Assembly (NCBI GenBank): GCA_025403435.1
Contig: CM046340.1
Location: 26,539,710-26,603,709 of the forward strand
DNA from: Artocarpus heterophyllus
Lineage: Eukaryota > Streptophyta > Magnoliopsida > Rosales > Moraceae
Direction of reading: 5' to 3'
DNA: 64,000 bases
In this document: positions 22,153 to 35,409 of the stretch, piece by piece
Numbering within the stretch: position 1 is the stretch's first letter
Layout of the letters: the number at the start of each line of letters is the position of its first letter
Position numbers and translations under genes: made by a program
The notes under the pieces: model-generated
Databases searched by the model: none
Seen by the model: the letters and a program-made list of their open reading frames with translations, nothing else
Told to the model about the DNA's origin: nothing

Positions 22153-22540
22153 CACACCCCTTGGTGGTGATTGTAAATTATGGATAAAATATTGAAACAA
22201 TGGTTATACACTCATGTTAATTTTATTATTAACCTCCCCTTGGAGCCCTGTTAATAAAATTAATGGCCAAAAAAATTATTATTAATATATGCTAGATCAT
22301 GCGGGTCCTAGATGACATATATTAATCAGGAGGGAATCCGTGTTCCTAATTGAATTTGACAAGTCTCCCCTAGGAGGCTTGTTGAATTATGAGTTGAAAA
22401 TTATCGTTGTAAGGTTGTGATATTTTTAAGGTTTTGACACATAAACACATTTGTATTGTATACATGATTGTGTTATCTTACTAAATTATTATGTTGTGTT
22501 TGCTTATGTTTGGTATATGATATCTTATTGTAGATTAAAA
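22153..22540 (+). other. Second part of element B leader
   Basis: Continues the leader exactly where it broke at 18606 (CACACCCCTTGGTGGTGATT). It carries decayed copies of the CCCCTAGG motif (CCCCTTGGTGG, CTCCCCTTGGAG, CTCCCCTAGGAG). Confidence 0.85.
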
Positions 22541-25500
22541 ATGTCTGAAAATGCTTTATCATCGATGCTTGACAAAAATCAATTAACCAAAGAGAATTAT
22601 AATGATTGGAAACGGAACCTAAACATTGTCCTTTCCTTTGAGAAATTCAATTTTGTGCTGACAACTCCATGTCCTCTTGAGCCTACAGGAGATTCTACCA
22701 ATGAGCAAATCCAAGTGTATCATCGCTGGATAGATGCTAACGATCAGGTCTGCTGTTATGTTATGGCTAGCATGAATAACATGCTGCAGGCTCAACATGA
22801 AGATTATGAGATTGTCAAGTAGATCTTGGATAATCTTGAAGACATGTTTGGAGGCTAGGCTCCAATAAAATGGCAAGGGGCACTTCGAAAACTTCTAAAC
22901 TACAAGCAAAGACTAGAGACATCTATGAAGAAGCATATGATGTTGGTTATGGGCTACCTTACTGAGGCTCAAGCCCACAGAGTTGATATCGATGCCGAGT
23001 CATAGATGACTATGGTTTTTAGGACTTTGTCAAAGGAGTTCATCTTGTTTGGAGCTTATTTTAGCAATAGATAGGATGTGACCTTAACGGAGTTGATAAA
23101 GCAGTTACAAGAGTTCAAAAATCTAATTAGGAAAACTCCTACTAATGAAGAGGTTAACTTGGCAGTGCATCCGGTTCCAATCCTAATCCAAGGAGTGGAA
23201 GGAAGCAAAAGGCTGAGAACGGAAAAGTCAGGCACATAAAGAAGAATTGCAACAACTTCCTTTTCAAAGGAGGTAGGTGAAATCTTCTGAAAACTTATTT
23301 AGTTGAAGAATAAGGTGACACATGGGTCATAGAATCTAGAGCAACTAATCATGTTTGTATTTCTCTGGAGGGCTTCCAGGAAACAAGAAGTTTACTTCAT
23401 GAAAACTTCAAGTTTTGGATGGGCGATGGATCTTTGGTGTTGGCTGAAGCAGTGGGAGATGTCCATCTTTATTTTGATAATTATAGGAGTTTAGTTTTGT
23501 GAGATTATTTTTATGTTCCTAAACTTAAAAGGAATTTGATATTGATAGCTTGTTTATTTAAAGATTCCCATTCGGTTTCTTTTAATAACAAATTAGTGAT
23601 TCGTAAAAACAAATCTTTTACCTGTAATGGATAGATGCAAAACAACCTATATTTTATCAAACCTAAGATGGACTCACTACTGAACACTGAGGTTAATGAT
23701 AATAACTTTAAAAGACTTTAGACTTCTCACTCTAATGAGACTTATCTCTGAAATTTGCAACTAGGTCATAAGGGATGGGCCTTTAAGTCACTTAAAGGTG
23801 GAATCTATACCACAATGTGAATCTTGTTTGGAGGGTAAAATGACCAAAAGACCACTTGGGTCTATGGGCAATAAGGCCAAAAAGGTTATGGAACTTGTAC
23901 ATAGTAATGTTTGTGGACCTATGAACGTCTGAGCATGAGGAGGGTATGAGTATTTTGTCACTTTTATTGATGATTACTCAAGGTATGGGTATGCGTACTT
24001 GATGCATCACAAAGCAAAACTTATGACAAGTTTAGGGAGTTTCAGGCTGAAGTGGAAAAGCAATTAGGTAGACCCACAAAGGCATTCTAATCCAATCAAG
24101 GTGGTGAATACCTTTCTGATGAGTTCTTGGGACACTTATTAGAGAATGAGATTCTATCCTATTTGACTATGCCGACAATCCATAGTAGAATGGCATGGTT
24201 GAGAGAAGAAATAGGACTTTATTAGACATGGTCAGGTCCATGATGAGTTATTCATCATTACCTTTGTTCTTTTGGTGATATGCACTACAAACAACATGTT
24301 ATCTTTTGAACAACGTGCCTTCAAAATCGGTTCCTAAAACTTCTCATGAGTTATGGACGGGAAAAATGACATCCTTAAACCATATTCATATATGGGGATG
24401 TCCGGCTCATGCCCTATTTAAGGATGCAAATAAATTGGAAGCACGTTCAGAAGCTTACGTGTTTGTAGGATATCCAAAAGAGACTAAAGGGGGTTATTTC
24501 TATAACCCGAAGGAAAATAAAGTCGTGGTTTCAACTAATGCAACTTTCCATAAGGATAATTACATGTACAACTTTAAGCCTCGAAACAAAGTAGTGCTTC
24601 AGGAGTTAAGGAGTGATTCGATCACTCTGGGAGTTTCGAATGAAACCATTCCAATCAATATAGAAAAACCAAATGAACCCAAACAACAACCTAAGGGGTT
24701 TCGGCATCGTGGGAGATCGGGCGTCAAGCTAAGAGGTATATGTTCAATGGTGAGGCCTTCTTGGTTAAACCGGATGAACATGATAGGGATTCTTATACTC
24801 AGGCAAAGGCTATGGAGGACGTTGATTTGAAATTCTGCACAAAGGATATGAACATAAAGATGAAGTCTATGGAGACTAATCGGGTCTAGAAGCTTGTGGA
24901 TCTTCCTAAAGGGGTAAAACCCATATGGTGTAAGTGGATCTACAAGAGAAAGAGAGGGGTGGATGGAAAGGTCAAAACCTTTAAGGCTCGGCTTGTGGCT
25001 AAAGGATACATGTAGAAGGAAGGAATCGATTATGACAAAAACTTTTCACCTGTAGCCATGCTTAAATCCATCCGCATTCTCTTGTCCATAGCTGCCACTC
25101 TCGACTACAAGATTTGGCAGATGGATGTCAAAACGGCCTTTCTAAATGGCTATCTTGATGAGTCCATACGTATGGAGCAACCAGACGGGTTCAACGTCAA
25201 GGGTCAGGAGGGTAAGGTTTGTAAGTTGCTAAAGTCAAGACATGAACTTAAGCAGGCTTCCCGTTCTAGGAACATAAGATTTGATCAAGTGATCAAGACT
25301 TATGGGATCGTACAAAATGTGGATGAACCATGTATGTACAAACACATTAAGGATGAGAAGATGGTTTTTTACTGCTCTATGTAGATGACATTCTGCTAAT
25401 TGGCAATGACCTTAGGGCATTGTTTTTTGTCAAATTATGGTTGACCAAGCAGTTTGACATGAAAGACTTGGGTGAAGCTAATTTTGCTCTTGATATCTTG

Positions 25501-26380
25501 ATCTTTCAGGATAGGAAGAACAGAATGATAGCTTTGTCCTAGGCCTACTACATAGATGAAATTCTCAGGAGGTTTGCAATGCAGGATTCTAAGAAAGGTG
25601 GGCAACCATTTAGCTCTGGAATTACTATTTCTAAGAAATACTCTCTAAAGTCTACGGAAGAAAAAGAATACAAGAAGAAGGTGCCTTATACTTCAGCAGT
25701 GGGTAGTCTCATGTATGCCATGCTTTGCACGCGACCGGATATTTGTTATGAGGTCAGGATTGTAAGTCGATTTTAGGTGGATCTAGGACCGAACCATTGG
25801 GTTGCGATCAAGCATATGTTCAATTACCTCAGAAGGACTCAAGAGTATATGCTTGTGTATTCGGGTGAGGACTTAACTCCACTATGATACATTGATTCAG
25901 ATTTCCAATCCTATCTGGATTCGAGGAGATCGACTTCTAGTTTTATGTTTACTCTAAGCGGTGCTGCCATCAGTTGGAGAAGTGTGAAGCAAGATTGCAC
26001 TTCTGATTCAATGATGGAGGACGAGTATGTGGTAGCTAGTGATGCTTCAAAAGAAATAGTATGGCTCCTCAAGTTCCTTGGGGATCTTGAGGTAGTTCCT
26101 AAGATGGATAAGGCCATATCGCTGTACTGTGACAATAGTGTGGTGGTAACTAATGGTAAGGAACGAAGATTTCACAAGAAGAGTAAGCATATTCATCAAA
26201 AGTATCATATAATAAAGGACTTTGTAGAGGGCAGGCATGTCGTTGTTTGCAAAATCGTGTCAGAGGACAATTTAGTTGATCAATTCACAAAGGGACTAAC
26301 TAGGAGATTCTTCAAGAGGCATGTGGACGCTATGGGGATGCAAGATTTGTCAATTTACTCACTTAATGCAAGTAGGAGAT
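22541..26380 (+). pseudogene. Element B gag-pol pseudogene
   Basis: Gag starts MSENALSSMLDKNQL at 22541 and all pol domains follow in copia order. The zinc knuckle is damaged: a deletion near 23210 removes the lysine tract and the first two cysteines, leaving KVRHIKKNC. The protease active site DSGA reads ESRA (about 23330), so the catalytic aspartate is lost. A further deletion removes part of the HHCC region near 23765. Longer open pieces are integrase C-terminus (24306-24830), reverse transcriptase (25058-25384, YVDD at 25378-25389 after a one-base deletion) and RNase H (25945-26427, with DSMMEDEYV and LYCDNSVVV). The polypurine-like tract AGTAGGAGAT abuts the 3' LTR. It is non-functional. 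Confidence 0.92.
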
Positions 26381-28403
26381 TGTTAGACACGTATGCCCTA
26401 AGGAGCAAAAATGTAATATGTTTCTGAAGACATTTTTATCAATAAAGAATTCATTTATTATTCATATACCAAATTGTTGTCCTCTTGACATTCATATTTT
26501 TTGAATGTATGATAAGCAAACAAAATTCTGAGACTGCCGGTCTAAACCTTTAAGAATTGGGCATATGATGGACAGATTATGCAAAAGACACAATTCTTAA
26601 GCTGGCAGTCTAAATCATAAGATCCGCAATCGAGGGAAAAAAGTTCGGTGCTTTATTCATGCAAAGATTGTTATGTTGTCTTTATCCTTATCAGGAGATG
26701 GTTTGTCTTGACCATCAGAGGTGGAATATGCGAATAGAACATTGGCACATTGTCATAGTTGACGATGTGTTAGATCGGAGCATAAAGTGAATTGGTTTGG
26801 ATTAATAATTCTGTCTCAACAAATCGATTCACTTTAGACAATCATATGTATTGTATCTTAATCCTGAGATGAATAATGAGCCTGTTGTCTTAACTTATGC
26901 CTTTTGATGTGCCAAAGAGTAACAACCATATTTTATGTTGGTACGTATGCCGGTACGTTAGAGGCATGACTCTTGATAACATAGACCTATTATTCATAGA
27001 TATAGAATCTATAGCTCCTTTTTAGGAGTAGACAATATCCTCTTATATGTGTTATCTTGTAATTAAAAAACTAAAGCACTCAACCATTTAGATACATAGG
27101 TGCAACTGAATGGTATACTGTCTTTGAATGGTAAGTTTTTCGATGGTGAGATAATGGAATGTAAGAGAAAAATAATCGGGACGGTAACACAGAATTTATC
27201 CTTAAGCCGATTATGGATAATCCTAGAGGGATACAATTTATTATGATATGTCATGGAGACTTAGCCATACGAGCTTTGTAATTCTATATAGTTCTAGAGT
27301 GTAACTCCAAGCTTTTAGTGAAGTAGCGTTAGAGTTGATAATTATGAAATGCATATCTGGGATATTGGTTTTCATAATTATCGGGAGCTTCAACTATATA
27401 GGTCTATCAGGTCCCCTTTGCTAGCTCATAATAAATCCTATAACGATACAGCGTGCTTCTCGAATAATTGATGACTTATGTCAAATTATCAAATTTGCTG
27501 AAATTTGGTAGGATCAGATAATTCATGTATATTTATCGGTTGAATTAATTTTGTGAAAAATTAATTCAAGACAAACTTGTTGAATTATCGAGATCAGATA
27601 ATTCATGTTTATTTATTCGTTGGATTACTTTTGAATAAATTAATTCAAGGTAAACTTGTTAAATCATTAGGAATATTTATTTTCTTAGAGATCATCTAGA
27701 TATGACTGTTTTGATCAGATAAGTTCTCTATTGGGTTATTTGAATTAAAACTGAGGCTCTATTCTATGAATCTTGGGTGGAAAATAAAGATTCGTAGTGA
27801 TCAAAAATCGAAGTTCGGTAGGCTAGTCCTTAGGTTCGGCCTGCCAATGAAGTAAGTTTGGTAGGCCGATCTGCCAGTTCGGCTTGCCAACCAAACGATT
27901 TCTGATCACGCGTTTTTAGATGCGGATTTCTTATCTAATATTTATTCTTATTCAAATTTTTGAGACCTTATCTAATAAAGATTGACCCCTAGGCCCAACC
28001 TTCATAAAAAGGGGAGTGAGACTCATTCTTATTTAGATCGGTTGCAAAATCTAGAGTAAGTGCTTTGCTTGTGAGACTCTGAAACTCACTAGAGAGCTGT
28101 TGTTCACAAATCACAAACTATATCTTTGGGTATTTTTCCATTGGTTAGAAGGAGAGTCACCTAGTGGAAGAGTTGTATGAGTGTGCCCACACACACACCG
28201 GTCGTGGATAGAGAATAGCAAAGAAAGCCAGTTGGTTGAGGTCCTTATATAACATCCTTTCTCTTCATCGATTGCGGGAATTTTTTGGGAAACAAATTTA
28301 GTAAGATCTAGTTAATTATGCATATAATGTGTCAAACTTGTATTTTAGAAAATACTTTGATATTAAAAATTTTAAAATTCCACTACGTACTATTTTTCTA
28401 ATA
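26381..28403 (+). repeat. 3' LTR of element B
   Basis: Starts TGTTAGACACGTATGCCC and ends TTTTTCTAATA; the final CA has mutated to TA. The target duplication GATAT follows at once. The antisense ORF is shortened to 63 codons (27063-27254). Confidence 0.93.
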
Positions 28404-28737
28404 GATATATCATTTTTTTATTGGAAGAAGTTAAGAAGAGATGGAAAAGAAAACTGAAGAGTTTGTTTAACACAAAATTGGAAACTTGGTTTTTTGTTTT
28501 TTTAACGTTGTTTATCTTGGAAGGGTAAAAAGGCAAAATTAAATTCATTTTCTAGTGGAAATTTTGTACTATTTAATACAAAATTTTGACTATTATTTTT
28601 TTTTTAAAAATCAAATGGTAGGTTAAAAGCTCTAACAAAAGCAAACTTTGAAAACATGCCTACCAACTATAATGTTGAACACTTTTTTCCGCTCTGGAAA
28701 CCTATGCTATTTGTCAAAATATTATATATTTTCTATG

Positions 28738-29358
28738 GGGGTATTCACGGATCGGATTACATAGATTAGAGGTCAATCCATAAATATTAGATTAGGAAAA
28801 TCCCAATCCATTACCAATCCGTGAACTCCCTAATCCAATCCGAAAACTACAAATTTTATGGATTGGATTCCATAGATTCATGGATTGAGCCATTAAATTT
28901 ATTTAAAAAACTAACAAAAAAAATTAACATAGTATAGCATAACATAATATAATAAAATCTAATATATTAAAATCTAATAGAATGCAAGTGCTTGATGATA
29001 AACTAAGTTGCAACATTTCAAAACATTACAACTAACAAATTTAAATAACTTTAGACACGAGTAAATATCATGAATGAATAACGTTAGTCTTTGTAATTAA
29101 GTTAAGCTTTTTTTTTTCCAAGTATATAAACTTTAGACTTACTACTGTAGAGTATAGGTTTATATATTTGTTAAAATTACGTGTGCATATATATGCATAT
29201 GCAAATACAATTTATACAACATATACATTGTTTAGACTAACAGATTACACAGATTGGGAGATACTTAATCCTAATCCAATATGTGCATAACAAATTGAGA
29301 AAATCCTAATCCAAAACTAATTTTTATTTTTTATAATCCAATACAGTCCACGAACACT
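28738..29358. mobile_element. Non-autonomous hAT-like element (MITE-like)
   Basis: The left end GTATTCACGGATCGGATTA and the right end, reversed, GTGTTCGTGGACTGTATTGG are imperfect inverted repeats of the GGTGTTCACGG type known from plant hAT MITEs. The ends are rich in further GGATTAG/CTAATCC repeats. No coding content is seen and the target duplication is not clear, so the boundaries are approximate. Confidence 0.5.
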
Positions 29359-29452
29359 ACTAATGTTGTGAGTAGAAGTCTTTTGGGCCTTAGGCTTAAG
29401 GTGAGGCCTAAGGTTGTTGCCTCAACAGCCTTACCCTTGAGCCCCTGCCCTG

Positions 29453-30777
29453 CGATTTCCCTTCCCTGCTATGACAAACCCTTTGATGTTGAACACTGAT
29501 GATGAGAGTTCTTGTGATCATCTTGGTTAACCTCCATGTTGAGCTACTCCCATCACCCACGAGCAATGCTCCCTCCCCAAACGGGTCCCCCAAGTTAGCA
29601 TGCAAAATATTGATATGTTCTGTACGTGTTGGGCTTCATTTGTGTATGAATATGTGTTTTTATTTAAGCATTTTCTTGAAATATTTATAGGCTATTTGGC
29701 ATGGTGGTTAAAACCATTAATTAGAATTGTTTTTACTGTAGTATGTGAGAGCTTTACACTATAGTAACTTTTTTTTTACTGTAATATGTAAGAGTTTTAC
29801 ACTTTTTTTAACTGAGTTAGTAGTGAGGACCGCCCCTGCTGAACACCCTTTTAAAAAAGAAAAAAAACTTATGTTTTCTTCTTCTTTTTTCTTGTTTTGA
29901 ATTTTCAGTTTGTTTATTGTAGTTGGAGATGCCTTTTGTAGGGATTTACCTATTATTGCTGACTACTGACAATAGCTTGATGTTGAAATTTGTCTATTCA
30001 TATTCTTGATTATGGGTTATTAATCAATTAATTCTAGCATGGATTGAGTACAGAAGATTTGTTTATAGGTTAGGGAATGAGAATTTAAAAAACGAGGATC
30101 TCAAAACGTGGTGTCATCCAAGAATCAAAGTTGCAGAAGCTAGGTGTTGTAATTTTTTTTGGTTTTATGTTCTTTTTTCCCACTGATTTTCTTTAAATAA
30201 ATTTATGTCCGGGATATTTATTATATTAAAAAATGTTTAAATATTTTTAAAAAATTAGTTAAGCACACTTTTGTTTTTTCATTTTATTTTTTTTTAGACA
30301 TACTAGAAGGATGAAATTGAGACAAATTTTTCAAATCTAAAAGATACTTTTATGGTTCAAAAAAAAGAAAGATAAATTGTAAAATAAATAAAACTATAAG
30401 GTACATTTATGTAGTTAATACCATTTCATATTTATTTTTCAATTAAATAATTTGTTCATGCTTCAAACAAGTTCTCAATACTCATCTAAATATAAATTTA
30501 GTTTGGATTTCCTATTCAGATTAACACTTTAAGTATACATCCAAACACTAGTTTGGATTCTAATTTAAACTATACAATTTAGACTTTTTCTTCAAACTAA
30601 AAAAGTTCAAATCAACACTATTTGAACCAATGAACTAAACAGAGGGTTGATTTTCTATTCAATCTTTGTGTACAAACTCATTAACTAAATGGTCTACAAA
30701 TAACTTGTGATACCTGACACACCCGCCTAACTTAATCGCACTGCTAGTATATAAGTAAGCTAGACGGAGTCATAGTT
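29453..30777. other. Intergenic AT-rich sequence, may include the 5' LTR of the gypsy element
   Basis: No gene is seen. The last part should contain the 5' LTR of the gypsy element, ending near the primer-binding site at 30778, but I could not match it to sequence after 35410 and so cannot define it. Confidence 0.4.
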
Positions 30778-33700
30778 TGGTATCAGAGCTATTGGTTTAA
30801 AGCGGTTCTGTAGATTGTCCATATATAAAAAAAAAGGGGTCGAAAAAGCTCAGTTGACTAGTAAGTTTGTTCCTGTGCTTTATGTGTCATTTATTTTTAT
30901 CATACATGGTTATGATTGGCTATTATTATTATTATGTGTAAGAGTGAAGAGGTAATTTATAGGAGAAAATAATAATGGTTGAAACTAGAGAGCAAACTTC
31001 TGCTAAAAGGCAATGGGATGAGAGAGATTTTTGTATTAATTGTCTTACTGAGTTGGTTGAAAGGTTTTTAGAATGAGACATGAGGCGAGAAAGAGTGCCT
31101 CCTCCTCCACCATCAGTTCCTCCTGAAAGGGTTGAAAATGATTTGGTTGCTGAGAAATTTCAAAAATTCAAGCCATTAGAGTTTTCTGAAGGTGTAGATC
31201 CTAAAGATGCTGAGAATTAGCTCAGGACAATGGATAATGTTTAACAATGGAAAAATTCCTGATGTTAATAAAGTCTCTCGTGCTACTTTTATGCTTCATA
31301 ATGATGCTCGTTATTGGTGGGACACTAGGGTTGATGTACATGATATGACCATCATAACTTGGGAAAGATTTAGAGAGATCATTGAAGCTAAATATTTTAT
31401 AGGTGCTACAAGGAAGAAAAAGTATAAAGAGTTCATTGACATGAAACAAGCTAGTATGTTTGTTGCAGAATATATCAGAAAATTTGAAGAATTGTCTCGT
31501 TATGTCCACAGTTGGTAAGTATTGATGATCTCAAGACATAACAATTTATGGAGAGTCCAAAGCCAAAAATTTATAGGGATGTAACGGTGGTTGGAATGGA
31601 AGGTATGATTATGATTACTCCAAAGTGGCAGAAAGAGCCCTAGATGCGGAGTGTGCTAAGAATAAGATTTGAGATAAAGATAGAGAGGCAAGGGAAAAGG
31701 AAATGAAGGAAAAACAGACTAAAGAACAAGAAAGTAAGAAGAATTTTAAGCCTAATTATTAGCATAATCAAGGGAAACAATAGTGGAACAAGGGAACTAA
31801 GATACAAGGTCCATGGAACCAAAACCAAGGTTAGAGGTTCGATCAATCAAAATGGCCCAAGATGAAGATGATGACACTGGATGTGTTCATTGTGGGAGGT
31901 TTCATTTTGGAGTCTACATGGAGGACTCGCAGCATGTTATAGCAACGGAAAAATGGGACATATTTCTAAAGACTATAGAGCGAATGTTCAAGATCAAAAG
32001 AAAGTTCTAGCTCGAGCTTTTGTTTTTACCTTAGAAGATGTAGAGACTAACCCTTTAATTGTCTCAAGTAAGATACTTATCTCTGGCATACCTACTCATA
32101 CATTGATAGATTCAAGAGCAACACACTCATTTGCATCTAGTAAGAATGTGAGAAAATTAGGCAAACCACCGGATCAACTTACTGTTAAGTATCATGTTAG
32201 CATTCCATCTAGAGAAATGCTTCAATCGGATCAAATTCTTGGATGCTGCATGGTGATGATTGATGGAAGAGAATTGTCTATAGATTTAATTGTCCTTGAC
32301 ATGTCAAATTATAAGGTGATTTTGGGGATATATTGTCGAAAAAATACTACGCCACTATCGATTACAAAAAGAAATAAGTGATGTTCAAACCACCAAAGCA
32401 GGAAGAATTTTCTTTTGTAGGAGCTACAAGTGAGTTATAGACCTTGGTGATTTTTGCTATGAAATCCGTAGATTGTTAGATAGTAGTTGTGTTGGTTACT
32501 TGGCAAAGTTGTAGATACACAAGTTGAACGAAAAATTAAACCTAAAGAAGTACCTGTAGTGCAAGAATTTTTAGAAGTATTTCCTAAGGACTTACCAAGA
32601 TTGCCACCAGATAGGGAAATTGAGTTCGCTATTGATTTGATTCTAGGCATAGCTCCTATCACCAAAACACCTTACATAATGGCTCCAATGGAGTTAAAGG
32701 AACTAATAGTTCAATTGCAAGAATTACTTGATAAGGGTTCATTCATCCTAGTTTCTCTCCTTGGTGGGCTCTAGTGTTGTTTGTTAAGAAGAAAAATGGT
32801 AGGATGAGGTTATGTATTTATTATAGAGAGCTGAATAAGGTGATAGTCAAGAATATTTACGCACTTTCAAGGATTGATAAGTTATTGATCAACTTCAAGG
32901 TGCAATGATGTTTTCTAAGATTGATATTTGATTGGGCTACCATTAGTTAAAGATCAAAGAGGAGGACATCTTGAAGCTTACATTTAGAACGAGATATGGT
33001 CATTATGAATTCTTGGTAATGCCTTTTGGATTTATTAATGCTCTAGCTACATTTATGGATCTAATGAACATGATATTTAAGGATTATCTATACAAATTTG
33101 TTATTGTATTTACAGATGATATCCTTATATACTCATGTTCTATAAGGAGCATTTTGAACACTTGAGATCAATATTGAGTAAGTTGAAGGAAAAAAAATTG
33201 CATACAAAATTTAAGAAATGTGAGTTTTGACTTGAGAAAGTGGCATTTCTTGGGCATGTTGTATCAAAGGATGGAATCTTCATCGATCAAGAAAAAGTGG
33301 AAGCGGTAAGTAAATGGTCATAGCCAATTAACACCTTAGAGGTACGTAGTTTCTTGAGATTAACTGGCTATTATAGTAGATTTGTTGAAAGATTTTAAAG
33401 ATAACTTTGCCGATAACACAGCTGACCAGGAAAAATTTAAAGTTTTAATAGACAAATGCTTGCAAAAAAAGTTTTCGTAAGCTAAATTTGTGGTCTATAG
33501 TGATGCTTTAAAAAATAGGTTAGGTTGTGTTATTATGCAGAATGGAAGAGTAATTGCTTATGCTTCTCATCAATTGAAAGATTATAAGAAGAACTATTCT
33601 GCTCATGATTTAGAGTTAGCAGTAGTAATCTTTGCTTTGAAGACTTGGAGATATTATCTTAATGGGGAGAGATGTGAGATCTACACTAACCACAAGAGTC

Positions 33701-35409
33701 TCAAAAATTTCTTTACACAAAAAGAGTTGAATATGATGCAAAGGAGATAGTTAGAGCTAGTAAAAGATTATGACTACATAATCAACTACCATCTAAGCAA
33801 AGATAACGTAGTGGCTGATGCTGTGAGTAGAAAATCTTCTGCTAACGTTTCCATAGTGATTGTCATTTATGAAAATTTGATGTGTAATATAGAGAGGTTT
33901 AAGTTAGAAATTGTGCCTAATGGGTTGATTGAAAGGTCAGCCAATGATTTTGGAAGAAATTAAGGACAGTCAACTTTCATATCCTTATTTGAGTCACTTG
34001 TGGAGTAGGATAGAAGTTAGAAAGATGACAGATTTTTTGATTTTTGATGATGGAATAATTAATTAAGGAAGTAGATTCTATGTACCAAATGATAAGAATA
34101 TCAAAAAGAAAGTTTTGTCGGAGGCTCACAATACACGTTATTCCTCACATCCTAATGGCATAAAGATGTATAGAGATCCAAAGAAACGTTATTAGCAGGC
34201 ACAAATGAAGATAGAAATAGCCTCATATGTTTCAAGTGTCTTACTTGTCAACAAGTTAAGGGTGAACATCAAAGACCTATAGGAAAGCTAAAACATCTCT
34301 TGATTCCTGAGCGGAAGTGGGAAAATATTGCCATGGACTTTATACATGGCTTGTCTATAACAGAAAAAGGATTGGACTCTTTTTGTGTAATAGTTGATAG
34401 GTTTACTAAATCTGCTCACTTCATTCCTATTCGATCTACATATACTATGGAATAACACGCTGAATTATATATCAAAAAGATCATTAGTATTTATGAAATA
34501 CTGATTTCTATTGTATCAGACCAAGATCCTAGATTCACTTCTACTTTTTGGACGAGCCTTCATAAAGCAATGGGTACTAAATTAACTTTTGGCACTGTAT
34601 TTTATCCTTAAAGTGATGGTCAATCTGAAAGAACCATTCAAATACTAGAAGATATGCTCAGAGATTATATATTGGATTATGCAGGATCACAGATTAAATA
34701 TTTACCTTTAGTAGAGTTTGCTTCAACAGTAGTTATTAGTCGACTATTGAAAAGGCTTCTTATGAAGCTCTGTATAGAAGAAAATGTAGATTACCTATTC
34801 ATTGGGGTGAAGTTGGTGAAAGAAAGCTTTTGGGTCCATATTTGGTATGAAAAATAGCCGAAGTTGTAGAGAAAATTAGTCAAAGAATAGAAATGACTCA
34901 AAGTAGACAAAAAAGTTATGTAGCTAGAAGGCAAAGGGATCTAGAGTTTTCCGTAGCAGATAAGGTGTTTCTAAAATTTACACCAATCAAAGGAGTGATG
35001 AGATTTGACAAGAAAAGGAAGTTAAGACCATAGTTCATTAAGCCACTCAAGATTTTAGACAGAATTAGAGATGTGGCTTACATATTGGCTCTTCCTCTGT
35101 CATTGTATGGCATGCATGATGCATTCAATGTTTTTATGCTGGGAAAATATATGCTAGATGTTTGCATGTTTTGGGCTATGATCAACTGGAAGTCCGGCAA
35201 GATTTATCATTTAAAGAGAGACCAGTTCAAATTTTAGATAAAAAGAGAAGGAATTGCAAAATAAGAAGGTTCCATTAGTTAAAGTTAACTGAACACATCA
35301 TGCAATTGAAGAAGTCACTTAGGAAAGGGAATATGAACTGAGAAGTAAATATTCAAAGCTATTTGGTGAGTAAATTTTGGGGACAAAATTTCTATTAGTT
35401 ATAGAGAAT
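30778..35409 (+). mobile_element. Ty3/gypsy retrotransposon internal region, decayed
   Basis: It begins with a primer-binding site TGGTATCAGAGC (30778-30789) and ends with a polypurine-like TTTTGGGGACAAAATTTC just after the pol stop. The order gag, protease, reverse transcriptase, RNase H, integrase is that of Ty3/gypsy (Metaviridae), not copia. The 3' LTR probably starts TGTGGTGCCC at 35410. The LTRs were not resolved. Confidence 0.85.
30975..35373 (+). pseudogene. Gypsy gag-pol pseudogene, chromovirus-like
   Basis: The start MVETREQTSAKRQ is at 30975. Gag shows FKPLEFSEGVDP, then ATFMLHNDARYWWD and YKEFIDMKQASMFVAEYIRK (31207-31518). A zinc-knuckle relic reads GKMGHISKDY. The protease site LIDSGATHSF has become LIDSRATHSF (about 32105). 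Reverse transcriptase has [16 protein letters not shown] and FTDDILIYS (about 32985-33130), and RNase H has [12 protein letters not shown] and [14 protein letters not shown] (33490-33750). Integrase has WENIAMDFIHGL, DRFTKSAHFIPI and GQSERTIQ (34320-34640). The end, with EREYELRSKYSKLFGE, resembles the chromodomain-type tail of Tekay/Del chromoviruses. Many stops and frameshifts rule out function. Confidence 0.88.

Larger units (their letters stand above)
15298..28403 (+). mobile_element. Copia element B, nearly full length, nested in the hAT remnant
   Basis: Both LTRs are present (15298-17320 and 26381-28403, 2023 bp each), with a 5 bp target duplication GATAT at 15293-15297 and 28404-28408. 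Leaving out the two solo LTRs inserted in its leader, the element would be about 9.6 kb. The two LTRs differ at many sites and the coding region has many stops and deletions, so B is one of the oldest copies of the family in this window. Its LTRs form a subgroup with the solo LTR at 36500. Confidence 0.95.
12401..29452 (-). mobile_element. hAT-type DNA transposon remnant, split by element B
   Basis: The left end begins CATGGCCGGCTCAAG, close to the CAGGGCCGGCTCAAG-like ends of hAT elements that carry TTF/MYM-type transposases, and continues into GGGGGCCTAAGGC. The right end at about 29380-29452, reversed, reads CAGGGCAGGGGCTCAAG and then repeats of CCTTAGGC/GCCTAAGGCCC. Between them are the transposase remnant on the minus strand and its upstream region (28404-28737), interrupted by element B at 15298-28403 and by a small repeat at about 28738-29358. 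The flanking 8 bp (AAGACCCC left, CGATTTCC right) do not match, so the outer ends are tentative, but the transposase identity is firm. Confidence 0.55.

Noticed and set aside
29408..29605. 65-codon minus-strand ORF at the right end of the hAT remnant
   Set aside because: It covers the GC-richer terminal repeats of the transposon and has no recognisable domain.
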